Shown here piece after piece: positions 1 to 36,129 of a stretch of DNA of 64,000 nt (position 1 is the first letter of the stretch; the number at the start of each line of letters is the position of its first letter). A program made the translations under genes and the position numbers. The stretch is taken from contig NC_090785.1 in the NCBI RefSeq assembly GCF_040054535.1, positions 9,922,501-9,986,500 on the forward strand, written 5' to 3'. Below the pieces are notes generated by a model. The model made no database searches, was not told the DNA's origin, and was given only the letters and a program-made list of their open reading frames with translations. This DNA is from Antennarius striatus. Taxonomy: Eukaryota > Chordata > Actinopteri > Lophiiformes > Antennariidae.

Positions 1-454
1 TCTGGATGACCAGTGTAGTTCGTAGTTGGTAGTTTGTAGTTTGTAGGTGTAGGTCGTAAATTGTAGAGTGGTGACTGTAAATTGTGAATTGTTAATATGA
101 CTATCAGTATGTTTGACTGAGGTAAGTTTGTTTGAACCCCCTCTTCTCTGCTGCCACAACCATGCAAATTTCCCCACTGTGGGACAGACAAAGGTTATGT
201 TATCGCGTTGTCTTCACCTGCTTATCAGACATACACATCACAGTATCTGCAGGAACCTATCCCAGATATAAACAGTATTTATTTTGAATTTTACAGTCAA
301 AAGTAAAAAAACTGTTTTATCTATATATGTCGGGCTTATATAAAATAAATAACCAGCTCATTCTCATTCACTTAGACATACCAGGACCCTATCAAATAGC
401 TTGACATTTAACATAATCTTACCATAAAAGCTGCTGGAGACGCTGCCTATGATT
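1..454. other. Intergenic, nothing recognised
   Basis: AT-rich sequence with a short run of related 'gtagttggtagtttgtag' words at the very start. I see no open frame of note, no convincing exon and no recognisable repeat until the family A repeat begins near 455. Confidence 0.5.
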
Positions 455-975
455 GACTGGAAAATTGTACCCTGACCTACTTGCATAGGTCAAAGATCAA
501 AGCTAGTGTTCTGACCTACTTTCATAGAACAAAGCACTAGCTTTGATCTAGGGTCTTACTTACACTGGCCTTTACCTCATCTTTCTGTCTTATCGGTTCC
601 TGAGTGTACAAAAGTTGAAATTTGACCTTGACCTAATTTTCTCAAGTTCAATGTCATCATCTCATTTTCATCCCCTTTGCCGCCAGAGTAATGTGCTTTT
701 TGTTTCATCTTTCCATCTGCAACGGTTGTGAAGATATTTGGTGAACATACCAACGGACGAATGAACGAACACACGAACACTAACAATTACAATACATCAC
801 CGCTTTGAAGCGGGATGTAATAAGTGGCTTAAGAGAAGACAATTACAATCCTCATGTCTGGATGTGAACCCAGAACACTTTGTCTAGAAAAATTACATTA
901 TATGTGCATACTTAGCAATGTATTTTTCAGATTAAACTATGGAATATTCCAGCTGCATGAATGGTTGGAAGTCCT
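455..975 (+). repeat. Dispersed repeat family A, copy 1
   Basis: This is a copy of a repeat seen again at 6833-7400, 7428-7890 and, inverted, at 62090-62890. Shared landmarks in order are a 'ctagctttgatct' block, 'cttatcggttcctgagtg', 'tttgaccttgaccta', 'tttcatcccctttgccgc', 'tgcaacggttg' and the end 'tttgaagcgggatgtaa'. The homology with the copy at 6833 continues through about 130 bases past the terminal motif (836-965 against 7236-7385). That means either the element is longer than its core or the two loci are parts of one duplication. No coding capacity is seen. I cannot name the family. Confidence 0.8.
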
Positions 976-2513
976 CTCCACTAAGTTACAACTGAAAGAT
1001 TCCAAATAAATAAAGCAAAAAGAAAGAAATGGCCTTACACATCAAAACTGACTTTTAGTCAAGACGTAATGGCTGCCATAAACTACCGACCATAATTTTG
1101 AAACTAAGATATACAGCAACCAAGCAAATGAATTACGAAGACAAACACAACTACAGTATCTGTTATCTTTACAAAGCATTTATGCTTCTACATAAGAAGA
1201 CCAATATAAAATTAGTTTTAAATATATGAATGTTAATTCTTTGCTACAACTTCTCTGACCTGATATATACAGTATGTGACAAAGTTGCCAGAGTCAGACA
1301 TAGGATTTCAGTCTAGATAGAGGTGAAGAGCTACAAGTTCAAACTTGTTAGTAAATTACTACAAAGGAGAAAACTATTGGATAAACCAGTAGACAAGGTA
1401 CTGTAACTTATGAAGCAATAATATACTGTAGGTTAAGCACATCTGAAGACAATGAAGACATGCTGGGACCACAGTACTTTTTTTTCACAAATAACTGACC
1501 TCAAGATTACTATTTTATTGAAATATCTTTGGAGCTATATTAGCGTTTGCAGTTACAAGTATATTTAAATAAATAGTGGTCCTTCTTACCTGAGTAATTG
1601 ATACCAAGAGGCACTCTTTACCATTCAATTCTCAAATGGATGAACGCAGGAGATGATCTACTTATAATCCAACACTCCCACCACATTTGTATTGGACCAC
1701 TCACACTTCTTTCTCCCATATTTCTCTTTCAGCACAAAAACATTTGCCTTTCCAGAAAGGAAGACAGAACCTTCCTCTTATAACGGAAGCTCCTGATAAG
1801 TTCCTTCCTCTGCACTACAACAACAACTGCCTTCAACCAACCAGGAACACTGGGAACATCTTGTGATTGAGGTAAATCACTCTTCTAACAAAGGCCAAAC
1901 CTTACAGTCCATGTTTTTATAAAACTTGTTAATAGTTTTAAAAACATGACAAACTGCTGTGTAATGAAATGTGAATGAAAATAGCGAATATGTTTGATTT
2001 AGAAATATAAATTACAATTTTTAATATTTAATAAAGACTAAATAATTATGTTAAGTTTTCAGAGATGTATGTGAATATGCAACTTCTTACTGCTTGTCTG
2101 TACTCCTTATGTTTTGAAGATATTCAGTACAGTCCTTGCGAAAGTTGTTTGCATTATATAATTCAACCACTGGGTGGCATATGTAACATTTTACTTTACC
2201 AATACGTATCTGAACCTTGGGCTGGCAGACTTTAACACTGGTAAGAATCATTTGGACCAAGTTTCCTTGGAAACACTTGAAACCATAAACACTCTCTGAC
2301 AATTAAAAAGAAGATAACAATCTACATATTGTTGTTGGTTTTTTTTAACCTATATAGCTGTGTAAACAACTATAATGTGTTGCTTATGAAATCCAGGTGC
2401 TACAGAGAAAATTAAATTTTATTTATTTAAAAGGGTTAGGTTTAGCGCTAGAGTCGGTGTTATGTTTAGGGTTAGCAACAGCTTATATGTCAGAGAAATC
2501 ATATATCAAGCAG
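976..2513. other. Intergenic, no supported gene
   Basis: AT-rich sequence without a recognisable gene. A minus-strand splice-donor-like site (CTCAG followed by GTAAGAAG) lies near 1588-1593, but no matching acceptor or coding frame supports an exon. The short open frames here look like chance. Confidence 0.5.
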
Positions 2514-2571
2514 TAATAATAATAATAATAATAATAATAATGATGATGATGATAATAAAAACAATAATAAT
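2514..2571. repeat. ATA-rich microsatellite
   Basis: A run of ATA/GAT trinucleotides with a few substitutions lies immediately before the GATA array that ends the LINE. Confidence 0.9.
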
Positions 2572-2592
2572 ACAGTGCACGCTCGTTCCACG

Positions 2593-2754
<162 letters not shown>

Positions 2755-5700
2755 TAATCCCGGAGGAAATTGCATATATCCACTGCTCAGGCATTACATA
2801 ACAAATAATACTGGATAAACACCAGGAGAAAAGGAAACACTGACATCACAGGACATACCACAAGACATACATTACACTAACAGACAGACACATGCAGCAC
2901 TAACAGGACTTATATACTAAACTATAACTAAAATATAAACAGTATAAAATTTAAAAATATTACAGTATTAAAATATAAACAGTATAAAATTGAATTAAAA
3001 TATAAAACAGTATAAAAAATAAATTATATATATATAAACAGTATAAAATAAAATTTAAATTAAATTAAATTAAATCCATTTTCAACCCCGTGCTGACCTC
3101 GTCACCTCCCCCCCGCTCTTCCTGAGAGAGTCATTGTACCCCCTGATGGCACGGGGCATGAAGGAGGACCTCAGCCTCTCTGTGGAGGCGCTGCGTGACA
3201 GCAGTCTGCCGCTGAAGGTGCTTCTCTGCTGGGAGAAGGTGGTGTGTAGGGGGTGCCTGGTGTTGTTCATGATAGCCTTAATTTTAGACATGGTCCTGCT
3301 CCCCAGAACTGTCTCCACAGAGTCCAGGCTCAGCCCGACCACTGAGCCCGCTCTGCGGATGAGTCTGTTCAGACGGTCCATATCTCTTTTCCTGGCCCCC
3401 CCACCCCAACACACAATGGCGTATGACAGCACACTGGAGACTACGGACTGATAGAACATGAGAAGGAGCTTAGGACAGATGTTGAAGGAGGCCAGCCTCC
3501 TCAGGAAGTACATCCTGCTCTGCCCCTTCTTGTACACACAGTCCGAGTTGAGTGACCAGTCCAGTCTGCTGTCTAGCTGCAGTCCCAGGTACTTATAGTT
3601 TCCTACCACCTCCACCTCACTGCCGTTGATGATCACCGGCTGTGGAGAGGGAGGTGCCTGCCGGAAATCCAGAACCATCTCCTTTGTCTTGGAGACGTTG
3701 AGCTGGAGCTGGTTCTGTTGGCACCACTCCACGAAGTCAGCCACCAATGCCCTGTACCCCCCCTCATCACCCTCCCGGATACATGCCACTATCGCGGTGT
3801 CATCGGAGTACTTCTGTATGTGGCATGTATCAGAGTTGTGCTTGAAGTCTGATGTGTAGAGGGTGAAGAGAATGGGAGATAGAACGGTCCCCTGTGGCGC
3901 CCCCGTGCTGCTGGTCACCATAGAAGACAAACAGTCCCCCATACGGACGTACTGGTGTCTGTCCGTTAGGTAGTCCGTGATCCAGCTCACGAGGTAGGGG
4001 TCCACAGCCATGGAGGTCAGTTTATCCTGCAGGAGCCGGGGCTGGATGGTGTTGAAGGCACTCGAAAAGTCGAAGAAGAGCACTCTGACGGCACAGCCCC
4101 CGGCGTCCAGGTAGGAGAGTATGCGGTGGAGGAGGTACAAGACAGCGTCGTCAACCCCAACCTTGGCCTGATAGGCGAACTGGAGAGGGTCCATAGCACC
4201 CTGCACCTATGGACGCATGAGCTCCAGGACCAGTCGCTCTAGGGTCTTCATTACGTGGGAGGTAAGAGCGACCGGTCGGTGGTCGTTGAGCTCAGAAGGG
4301 CGTCCTTTCTTGGGTACAGGGACAATGCAGGAGGTCTTCCACAGTGACGGGACCCTCCCCAGCCGCAGACTGAGGTTGAACAATTGTTGCAGGGGGTCCC
4401 CTAGTTCCGAAGCACAGGCTCGGAGGAGTCTTGGGGAGACCTTATCTGGTCCAGCCGCCTTGTAGGGACGGAGCCTCCTCAGCGTTGTCGTCACCAGGTC
4501 TGCAGTGATGATGGTCTCCGTCGTGGTGGGAGCAGGAGGTTGTGGCGAGGTTGGAAGTCCAGTGGTTGAGGTGGGGCCGTTGAGCTTCGCAGTTCTTGGA
4601 GTGGGCTCGGGAGAAGTGGCAGGGGTGGAAGGAGAGGAAGCACAGGAGGAGGGAGCATAAGTGGAGCGGTTTGCAGGACAGGAAGAGGCCCGGGACGAAG
4701 AGCCGGGAGTGGTGGGGGAGCTGAACCGATTGAAAAAGCTCTTTAGTTCATTCGCTCGTTCAATATTTCCCTCCACAGTGCTGCGCCCTTTCCCGTGTCC
4801 GGTGATGGTTCTCATCCCATTCCAGACCTCTAGCACCTGGTTGTGTCCTAGCTGCTTCTCCAGCTTCCTCCTGTACGCCTCCTTGGCTTCCCTCAGGCAG
4901 AGTCTCACTTCCTGCTGGTCCTTCCTCATCTCCTCCTCGTTCTTGCTCCTGAACGCCCGCTTCTTCCTGTTCAGGACAGCCTTGACTTCCTTGGTTACCC
5001 ATGGTTTGTTGTTGGGGTAACACCTGACTGTCTTGACAGGGGCCACAGTGTCCACACAGAAGTTCATGTAGTCTGTAAAACACTGAGCTGCCCCCTCAAT
5101 GTCCTCCCCATGTGAGCCCATAATAACATCCCAGTCGGTGGTCTGGAAGCAGTTCCTCAGCATCTCCTCTGCTTCCGGGGACCACCTCCTGACCTGTCGT
5201 GTTGTTGCTGGCAGCCGTTTCACCAGCGGGATGTAGGTGGGCTGTAGGTACACTAGGTTGTGGTCGGATTTACCTAGTGGAGGGAGGGGGGTGGCGGTGT
5301 ATGCCTCCTTAGCATTAGTGTAGAACAGATCGATGGTTCTGTTCTTCCGTGTGGGACAGTCTACACACTGGTCCATTGTGGGGAGAGATGAGTCCAGGGT
5401 GACGTGATTAAAGTCACCGGTGATGATGACGAGCGCCTCCGGGTGCCGGGTCCGAAGAGCAGAGGTGGTCCCACAGATGGTCTCTTCTGCAGTCTCAGGG
5501 TCCGCACGTGGAGGGATGTAGACGGCGAGGACGATGACGTGTGAGAATTCACGCGCCAGGTAGTAGGGTCTGATGCTAACAGCTGTTAGCTCCAGGTCGC
5601 GGTTACACAGTGTTGATTTCACCGTCACATGTCCCGGATGGCACCATCTATCGTTGGTATAGATGATTAATCCACCTCCTTTCTTCTTACCGGCGGTGTT

Positions 5701-6200
5701 CGTGTCCCGGTCCGCTCGGACGGAGGAGAAGCCGGTTAGTCGGACGTTAGCGTCCGGCACGTCGCCAGTTAGCCACGTCTCTGAGAACACCAACAAGCTG
5801 GTCTCCCGGTAGCGATGATCAGTCCTGCACAGCGCCGTCAGTTCGTCCACCTTGTTGGGTAGAGAGTTCACGTTCCCCATGATGACGGAGGGGACGGAGG
5901 GCTTGACTCTCCTCCGGTTAGCGGCTCTAGCTGTTAGTCTCACCCTTTCAACGCGACCCGCTCAGCATCCGCGATATCTCCGTCGGAGCTCAGCGGGGAT
6001 GAGATCGTGTGTTGCGGGGTCTCCTTTGACCCTCATGGACATCAACTCCTCCCTGGAGTACACTAGCATATCACTATACATTATATAATTTTACGTTAGA
6101 AAAATACACGCAGAAACATAGAAAAAAACCCCGCAAAATTAACAAACTCGCTCTGAGCAGAGGAAACTGCTGCCTGCTCGCGCATGCGCAGAAGAAGGAA
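2755..6200 (-). mobile_element. Nearly full-length non-LTR retrotransposon (jockey superfamily, Rex1/L2-like)
   Basis: A minus-strand LINE. It has a short GC-rich 5' UTR (about 6070-6200), one long ORF (3082-6069) with endonuclease and reverse-transcriptase domains, an AT-rich 3' UTR (2755-3081) with several 'TATAAACAGTATAAAAT'-like units, and a GATA tail. The last 3' bases ('atcccggaggaaattgca' on the plus strand) recur at 6347-6364 beyond the 5' end, where they belong to a second, truncated copy. The apurinic-type endonuclease domain and GATA tail fit the jockey/CR1/L2/Rex1 group of fish LINEs. The exact clade is my inference. Only two nonsense codons break the ORF, so the insertion is fairly young. 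Confidence 0.9.
3082..6069 (-). pseudogene. LINE ORF: endonuclease / reverse transcriptase with two in-frame stops
   Basis: One frame of 996 codons runs from an ATG at 6069 to the stop at 3082 and is interrupted twice: a TGA at 5962-5964 and a TAG at 4207-4209. There is no frameshift. The endonuclease domain shows SETWLTGD, GGGLIIYTNDRW, VYIPP, ITGDFNH, DLFYTN and GKSDHNLV. A threonine/proline/serine-rich linker follows near 4530-4700. The reverse transcriptase has AGPDKVSP, FFDFSSAFNTI, GAPQGTVLSPILF and the catalytic YSDD box. The protein end (RRAGSVVGLSLDS, PLHTTF) is typical of fish LINEs. The TAG falls between the fingers region and the catalytic palm, so no complete enzyme can be made without readthrough. 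Confidence 0.9.
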
Positions 6201-6202
6201 TT

Positions 6203-6342
<140 letters not shown>

Positions 6343-6440
6343 CTTTAATAATCCCGGAGGAAATTGCACATATCCACAGCTCAGCCAAACACCAGGAAAA
6401 AACAAAACAGAACATACCACAGTTAATGCATTCCAACAAC
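6343..6440 (-). mobile_element. Truncated LINE copy, 3' end only
   Basis: The stretch 'atcccggaggaaattgca' followed by 'catatccac' and 'gctcag' matches the 3' end of the full-length LINE at 2755-2830 in the same orientation. Only about 100 bases of 3' UTR are present, as expected for a 5'-truncated insertion. Its GATA tail adjoins the complete element. Confidence 0.75.
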
Positions 6441-6454
6441 CACACATGATTACC

Positions 6455-6735
6455 AATTTCCGCAATACAGCGAGGAACTATTTATCTTATTATTTATGGT
6501 AAATTATACGTTTATGAACCCTCCCCATACTGATACTGTATGAAACCACCTTCTATCTGTATTACTTTTTCCCACACTGTTTAAAGCACTTTTGTGTCTC
6601 ACGTAAGTCCTAGACTTACGGAACGGAGCGCACTTCCTGATGCCGTCAGCCACAGAAAGTGCGTACGGTATCACATGACTGCCTACCAAAAATCCGCAAT
6701 GAGGTGAAGTCACGAGCATTGATGCGCGAATAATG
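6455..6735 (+). mobile_element. Tigger-like MITE, truncated copy (family B)
   Basis: Homologous to 39661-40031 and 62287-62626. Shared blocks include 'cgtttatgaaccctcc', 'aaaccaccttctatct', 'cccacactgtttaaagcac' and 'aatccgcaatgag'. The terminal inverted repeats are eroded and the right end runs into an ATA microsatellite. There is no coding capacity. Confidence 0.7.
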
Positions 6736-6755
6736 TAATAATAATAATAATGATG

Positions 6756-6787
<32 letters not shown>
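6736..6787. repeat. (TAA)n microsatellite
   Basis: TAA units with two GAT interruptions abut the truncated MITE. Confidence 0.9.
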
Positions 6788-6832
6788 CAGCGGATGAAGC
6801 GGTTAGAAGATGAATTAATTAATTAATAATAA

Positions 6833-7400
6833 CAAGGCAGTCAGACTGCAACATCCTTTGACTTACCCTGACGTATTTCCAGGGTAGATCAGGGTACCCT
6901 GAAAGTAGTACCAGACAAGTGCATTGCTTTGACCTTTCAGGGTAGGTCAATGCTATGCACTAGCTTTGATCTATGGTCTTACTCACACTGGCCTTCTCTC
7001 TTGTCTTTCTATCTTATCCAGTTCCTGAGTGTACAAAAGTTAAAATTTGACCTCGACCTAGTTTTCTCAGGGTCAATGTCATCATCTCATTTTCATCCCC
7101 TTAGCCGCCCGAGTAATGTGCTTTTTGTTTCATCTTCCTATCTGCAACGGTTGCGAAGATATTTGGCGGACATACTAACGGACAAACACACAAACACTGA
7201 CAATTACAATACAGTACGTCACCGATTTGAAGTGGGATGTAAAAAGTGGCTAAAGACAAGACAATTACAATCCTCATGTCTGGATATGGACCCAGAACAC
7301 TTTGTCTAGAATAATTACATTATATGTGCATACTTAGCAATGAATTTTTCAGATTAAACTATGGAATATTCAAGCTGCATGAAACCATGGAAGCCCTAAT
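6833..7400 (+). repeat. Dispersed repeat family A, copy 2
   Basis: The most complete core copy. It starts with 'aaggcagtcagactgcaac', has a GGGTAxxTCAGGGTACCCTGAAAG-like palindromic block near 6881-6905, then the Tyr-codon-like and TTTGACC modules shared by all copies, ending at 'gatttgaagtgggatgtaa'. Homology with copy 1 continues to about 7395. Confidence 0.8.
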
Positions 7401-7427
7401 AATTACTACAATAACACTCACAATATT

Positions 7428-7890
7428 AACAAGGCAGTCAGAGACTGCAACGTCCCATTACTTACCCTGACCTACTTTCAGGGTGGGCCAGGGTACCCTG
7501 AAAGTAGTACCTGACTAGTGCATTGCTTTGCCCTTTCAGGGTAGGGAAAGGAAATGCAAGAGCTGACCATAGATCAAAGCTAGTGCATAGGTAGATCAAA
7601 GCTAGTGCTTTGATCTATGGTCTTAATTCTGGCCTTCTCCCTTGTCTTTCTATCTTATCCGGTTCCTGAGTGTACAAAAGTTGAAATTTGACCATGACCT
7701 ACTTTCCTCAAGGTCAAGGTCATCATCTAATTTTCATCCCCTTTGCCGCGTGAGTAATGTGCTTATTGTTTCATCTTTCTATCTGCAACGGTTGCGAAGG
7801 TATTCAGTGGACATAATAATAGATGAACGAATGAATGGACAAACACCAACAGATACATCACCGCTTTGAAGCGTTTTATACAGTAAGTGG
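7428..7890 (+). repeat. Dispersed repeat family A, copy 3
   Basis: It lies directly after copy 2 in the same orientation. It begins with 'aaggcagtcagagactgca' and carries the same ordered blocks up to 'ccgctttgaagcg' near 7860. A short internal duplication of 'gatcaaagctagtgc' is seen near 7572-7606. Confidence 0.8.
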
Positions 7891-9021
7891 TGTAGCTGGA
7901 GTGGAGTCCAATTTTTGGTACCTGTTATTGTTGTATGTTACCTGTTATGCTTCTTTGATGAACAATGCGGTTGTGAATCATCTTTTGTATAAATTACAAA
8001 CAATATCAATTGGCTTAATTTCAGCAAGTAATAGCTTGGATAAAATTACTGCAATGTGGAACATCATATCATGTCACATTCCAAATGTACAGGGGAAAAA
8101 AATTATACAACACAACTTATAAAGTCTATAAATCTTTTATTTAGTTTATCGAAATGCACACAAAACAGTCCCAAAGAACCATGCTTTATTTCAATTAACT
8201 TTATATTTATCTATGAAGACAGATTTTGTTTGAAGAGAAATAACATCAACAGGTAACTTTATTTGTGAATTTTTGTGAGTGATCTATGGTGTGTGTACAA
8301 AGGGTGAGTGACAGAAAATGATATGCAGAGGTTCGTTAAAAAAATATATGAATGGACACAAACTCAGGACACAAAACATTTTTAATTTGAAACAAATCCA
8401 TAGCTTTCAATAAATGGCAAAATTTAAGTGTGAATATTTTTAACAATTATTTTTGAGGGTACAGAATTTCAGGAACTTCCTTTGCATTTATGGTATATAC
8501 AACACCATTACTCTTTGAATGTATCACAGCTCAATGATATGAAAATATGCTGCTATATTAACTTCTTAATGTCAAAGCTTGAAAACAAAAGAATTTGATA
8601 CACAAAAATTAAAACTGTTTATGTCAGTTTCTGGGTGTATAAACATTATTCTTCTAAATAACTATTACAATTATTCTGTCAAGTAAGCCCCTGACAACAA
8701 ATACACCACACCCATTAATTAAAACCATACATTTAATAGAATGAAAGAGGACAAAATAATAAACCTTCTGATGAAATATTTTTGAGAAGTGGAACATGTT
8801 CAATAAATCTGGACTATTTACAAAAACAATATTATTACAATACAAATTAATTTATTTACAGTTAAAAGGGCTTTTAAACAATCTCATGCACCTTTTGTCC
8901 AACTGCTGAAAAAAGACATATTGGTTACTTTAGAGTCACTGTGTATATCCGCTTAGGTTTCAAAGAATTTATATTTAACTAGCATTTCGGAGAGTATATG
9001 AGAGTTTAATTTGGCATAAAA
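7891..9021 (-). other. Probable ahnak 3' UTR and downstream DNA
   Basis: AT-rich sequence after the ahnak stop codon. Minus-strand AATAAA hexamers are seen at 8851-8856 (about 170 bases after the stop), 8185-8190 and 8136-8141. Which one is used cannot be told from sequence. No other gene is evident. Confidence 0.5.
8851..8856 (-). terminator. Candidate poly(A) signal for ahnak
   Basis: This is the first AATAAA on the minus strand after the ahnak stop codon. Two further AATAAA motifs lie 650-700 bases downstream, so a longer 3' UTR is equally possible. Confidence 0.35.
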
Positions 9022-33423
<24,402 letters not shown>

Positions 33424-33489
33424 CTGCAAATGCAACCACATATTGTTTTTAAAATGTAAAATACTAAATATAAAACACAAGGCAGCAGA

Positions 33490-33528
33490 TAATAACAATA
33501 ATAATAAAAATAATAATAATAAAAATAA
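33490..33528. repeat. (TAA)n microsatellite in ahnak 5' intron
   Basis: Imperfect TAA/AAT units in the intron directly upstream of the start-codon exon. Confidence 0.85.
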
Positions 33529-33636
33529 CATACATTATTTGTTAGGTGCCTTTCTCGACATTCAAGCTTGAATACACCACCGTACTCAACATGAAATTAT
33601 AAAGTAAAGTATGGTGACTTTAACACAACAAAATAC

Positions 33637-33695
33637 CTTGTATTTGGTTTCCTTTATTTAATCCCCAGTGTAATGGAAATGCTGTGTTGGTTTTC
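33637..33695 (-). other. ahnak: Probable ahnak 5' UTR exon
   Basis: On the minus strand a strong acceptor (polypyrimidine run then TTTTGTCTGCAG) starts a 59-base segment that ends in CAAG with a GTATTT donor. It lies about 210 bases upstream of the ATG exon, which itself needs an upstream exon because its ATG abuts an acceptor. The segment has in-frame stops, so it would be untranslated leader. The donor is of moderate quality. Confidence 0.6.
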
Positions 33696-33699
33696 CTGC

Positions 33700-34200
33700 A
33701 GACAAAAGTAAGATAATTAAATTAATCAATGCATTACATTATTCTAGACCATACGCCTTTCCCAAAACTTACAAACAAATCATATTTACATTAATTTTAT
33801 CAGCTGGGATATAGTGTTAGTTTGCAGAATGCAATGGTGAGCACTAGATGGTGTCAAATCTCATTCAGACAATATGGCCTTTACGCCACTCCCTCAAAGG
33901 TGTTCTGTGTTTTGGAAATTTGGTTAGAGCTCAACCACACCCTGACCTAAGGAAAGTAACGCAATGCTTCTGCTTGAATATCAATGTAGAGGACAATGAT
34001 GCTTAAAGCTTTGTAAAGTCTTGCCTTGATAAAGCACACAATCACATACAGTATACAGAAATGTGGAGCATCACATATGTAAACTATTTGCCGACGCCTA
34101 CTCTCCATAACAAAGATTATTATTGACAGTTGTACTATACCTGCTCAGACAAACTACAGTATGCTATTTTTCTATATTAATGTTTTCTATATCAGTTTCA
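33700..34200. other. Intronic sequence, nothing recognised
   Basis: Unique-looking AT-rich DNA between the UTR exon and the RTE fragment. No gene or named repeat is seen. Confidence 0.45.
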
Positions 34201-34352
34201 AATCAGGATAACAATAAATTTGATGGGAGAGAGATGATGATGAGATGAGAGAGAGATATGAGAGAAGATGATGCAGAAGACAGGGTTAGATGGAGGCAAC
34301 TGATTCACTGTGGCGACCCCTGTAGGGAAAAGCCGAAAGGAGAAGAAGAAGA
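34200..34352 (+). mobile_element. RTE-type LINE 3' end fragment
   Basis: The segment 'ggcgacccctgtagggaaaa' followed by 'gccgaaaggagaagaagaag' is the same 3' end as in the larger fragment at 34943-35402. Before it lies a GA-rich tract and 'agacagggttagatggaggc', also shared. Confidence 0.75.
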
Positions 34353-34801
34353 TAACCATAAATTTGATGTCAACATATAAACAAATATTGCTGCATCACA
34401 AAACTGAACATTTGCATTCAGTAATGTAAAAAACATGATACTAATTATTCCATGTGATAATTACAACATATTTGACATTGTTATCCATAATACAGAATCC
34501 ATTTCAGTCTGACTCTTCGACTATGCTCACTAGTCCTACACATTCTCCTCTTTGAAACAAACAACCCATTGTTTCATTGATGTCAAACACTCTGCAGCCC
34601 ACAAATTCGATTACACAAAGCTGTTTGAACCGTGTTTCAGTAGCTTCCCACTGTCTGAAAAATGGGTCTATAGCTTTCATTTGCATGTTTTCACAGTGCA
34701 TGGATTTGATAATTACAGTTCTGAGTTCGTGTTTCTACTAGATCTCAGCTGGCTATGGGCAAAAGGCAGGGTACACCCATGATGAATTGATAATTGATCC
34801 A

Positions 34802-34932
<131 letters not shown>

Positions 34933-34942
34933 TGTGTGATAG

Positions 34943-35402
34943 ATTTTCAGCTGAAATGAAAGGAAAGGTGTACAAAACTGTGGTGAGACCAGCGACGTTG
35001 TTTGGTCTAGAGACAGTGTCACTGAGGAAAAGACAGGAGGCAGAGCTGGAGGTAGCAGAGATGAAGATGCTAAGATTCTCTTTGGGAGTGACCAGGAAGG
35101 ATAGGATCAGGAATGAGTACATCAGAGGGACAGCACATGTTAGAGGTTTGGAAATAAAGTCAGAGAGGCCAGACTGAGATGGTTTGGACATGTCCAGAGG
35201 AGAGATAGTGGATAAATTGGTAGAAGGATGCTGAGTTTTGAACTGCCAGGCAGGAGGCCTAGAGGAAGACCAAAGAGGAGGTTTATGGATGTAGTGAAAC
35301 ATGAAGGTAGTTGGTGTGAGAGAAGGAGACAGGGTTATATGGAGGCAATAGAATCGCTGGGGCGACCCCTGAAGGGAAAAGCCGAAAGGAAAAGAAGAAG
35401 AC
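34943..35402 (+). mobile_element. RTE/BovB-type LINE, C-terminal fragment
   Basis: Plus-strand frames encode VYKTVVRPATLFGLETVSL, KMLRFSLGVTRKDRIRNEYI and, after a frameshift, GRRPRGRPKRRFMDVVKHEG. These motifs follow the reverse transcriptase in RTE-type LINEs. The reading frame is broken near 35177 and the 5' part is missing. The 3' end is followed at once by a Tc1 insertion. A related fragment lies at 63670-64000. Confidence 0.85.
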
Positions 35403-35405
35403 ATA

Positions 35406-36128
35406 CACTGCTCACAAAAATTAAAGGATCACTTAAAAGAAACACATTAGATCCATCAGATCTCAATATGAAGCTCCACGGTGCTGGACAGTGAGCACAG
35501 GGTCCACTACAGGACGTCGAGCCCTTAGGCCACCTTCATGAATTCTGTTCCAGATTGTTTGGGTAGAGACATTCACACCAGTGGCCCTCTGGAGGTCATT
35601 CTGTAGGGCACGAGCGGTGCTCAGACTGTTACGCCTTGCACAAAGGAGCAGGTATCGGTCCTGCTGATGGGTTGAAGACCTTCTATGGCCCTGTCCAGCT
35701 CTCCGAGAATAACCACCAGTCTCCTGAAATCTCCTCCATGTTCTGGAGATTGTGCTGGGAGACACATTAAACCTTCGTGCTGCAGCACGTGTGGATGTGC
35801 CATCCTGGAGAAGTTGGACAACCTGTGCAACTTCTGTAGGGTTAAGGAATCGCCTCATACTGCCAGTAGAGATAATTACTCGAGCCAAACCCAGCACGAG
35901 TGGAAAACCAATCAAAGAAGATCAAGAGGGAAAAACTTGAGATGATCTCCACATGTAACTGTTGCCACTGTAGTGCACCTGTTGTTAAATCCATGGAAAA
36001 CAATTCAACTGAAAGTGATTAACGATGCCCTCAGTTGCTTAACCAACCAGTAACTTATCAGATAGGTTTAATTGATTTCATGCTAGGCCCAATTAAAAAA
36101 AGTGTTCCTTTAATTTTTGTGAGCAGTA
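35406..36128 (-). mobile_element. Tc1/mariner element, internally deleted (about 723 bp)
   Basis: Inverted ends 'actgctcacaaaaattaaag' (35407-35426) and its complement near 36109-36127 are flanked by TA dinucleotides (35404-35405 and 36129-36130), the expected Tc1 target duplication. Only the N-terminal transposase region remains between them. An intact fish Tc1 element is about 1.6 kb. Confidence 0.9.
35463..35858 (-). pseudogene. Truncated Tc1 transposase (DNA-binding domain only)
   Basis: About 131 residues begin at [12 protein letters not shown]. Two helix-turn-helix modules are visible: [20 protein letters not shown] with [12 protein letters not shown], then [20 protein letters not shown] with [12 protein letters not shown], separated by a GRRSS-like basic linker. 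After residue about 125 (PVLTVQH) the frame runs into unrelated residues and stops, so the whole catalytic DDE domain is gone. The remnant could at most bind the element's ends. Confidence 0.88.
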
Positions 36129-36129
36129 T

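Noticed and set aside
577..786. Small minus-strand ORF shared with 6929-7309, 7642-7869 and 62126-62464
   Set aside because: The shared sequence is the noncoding repeat family A; frames differ and are broken between copies.
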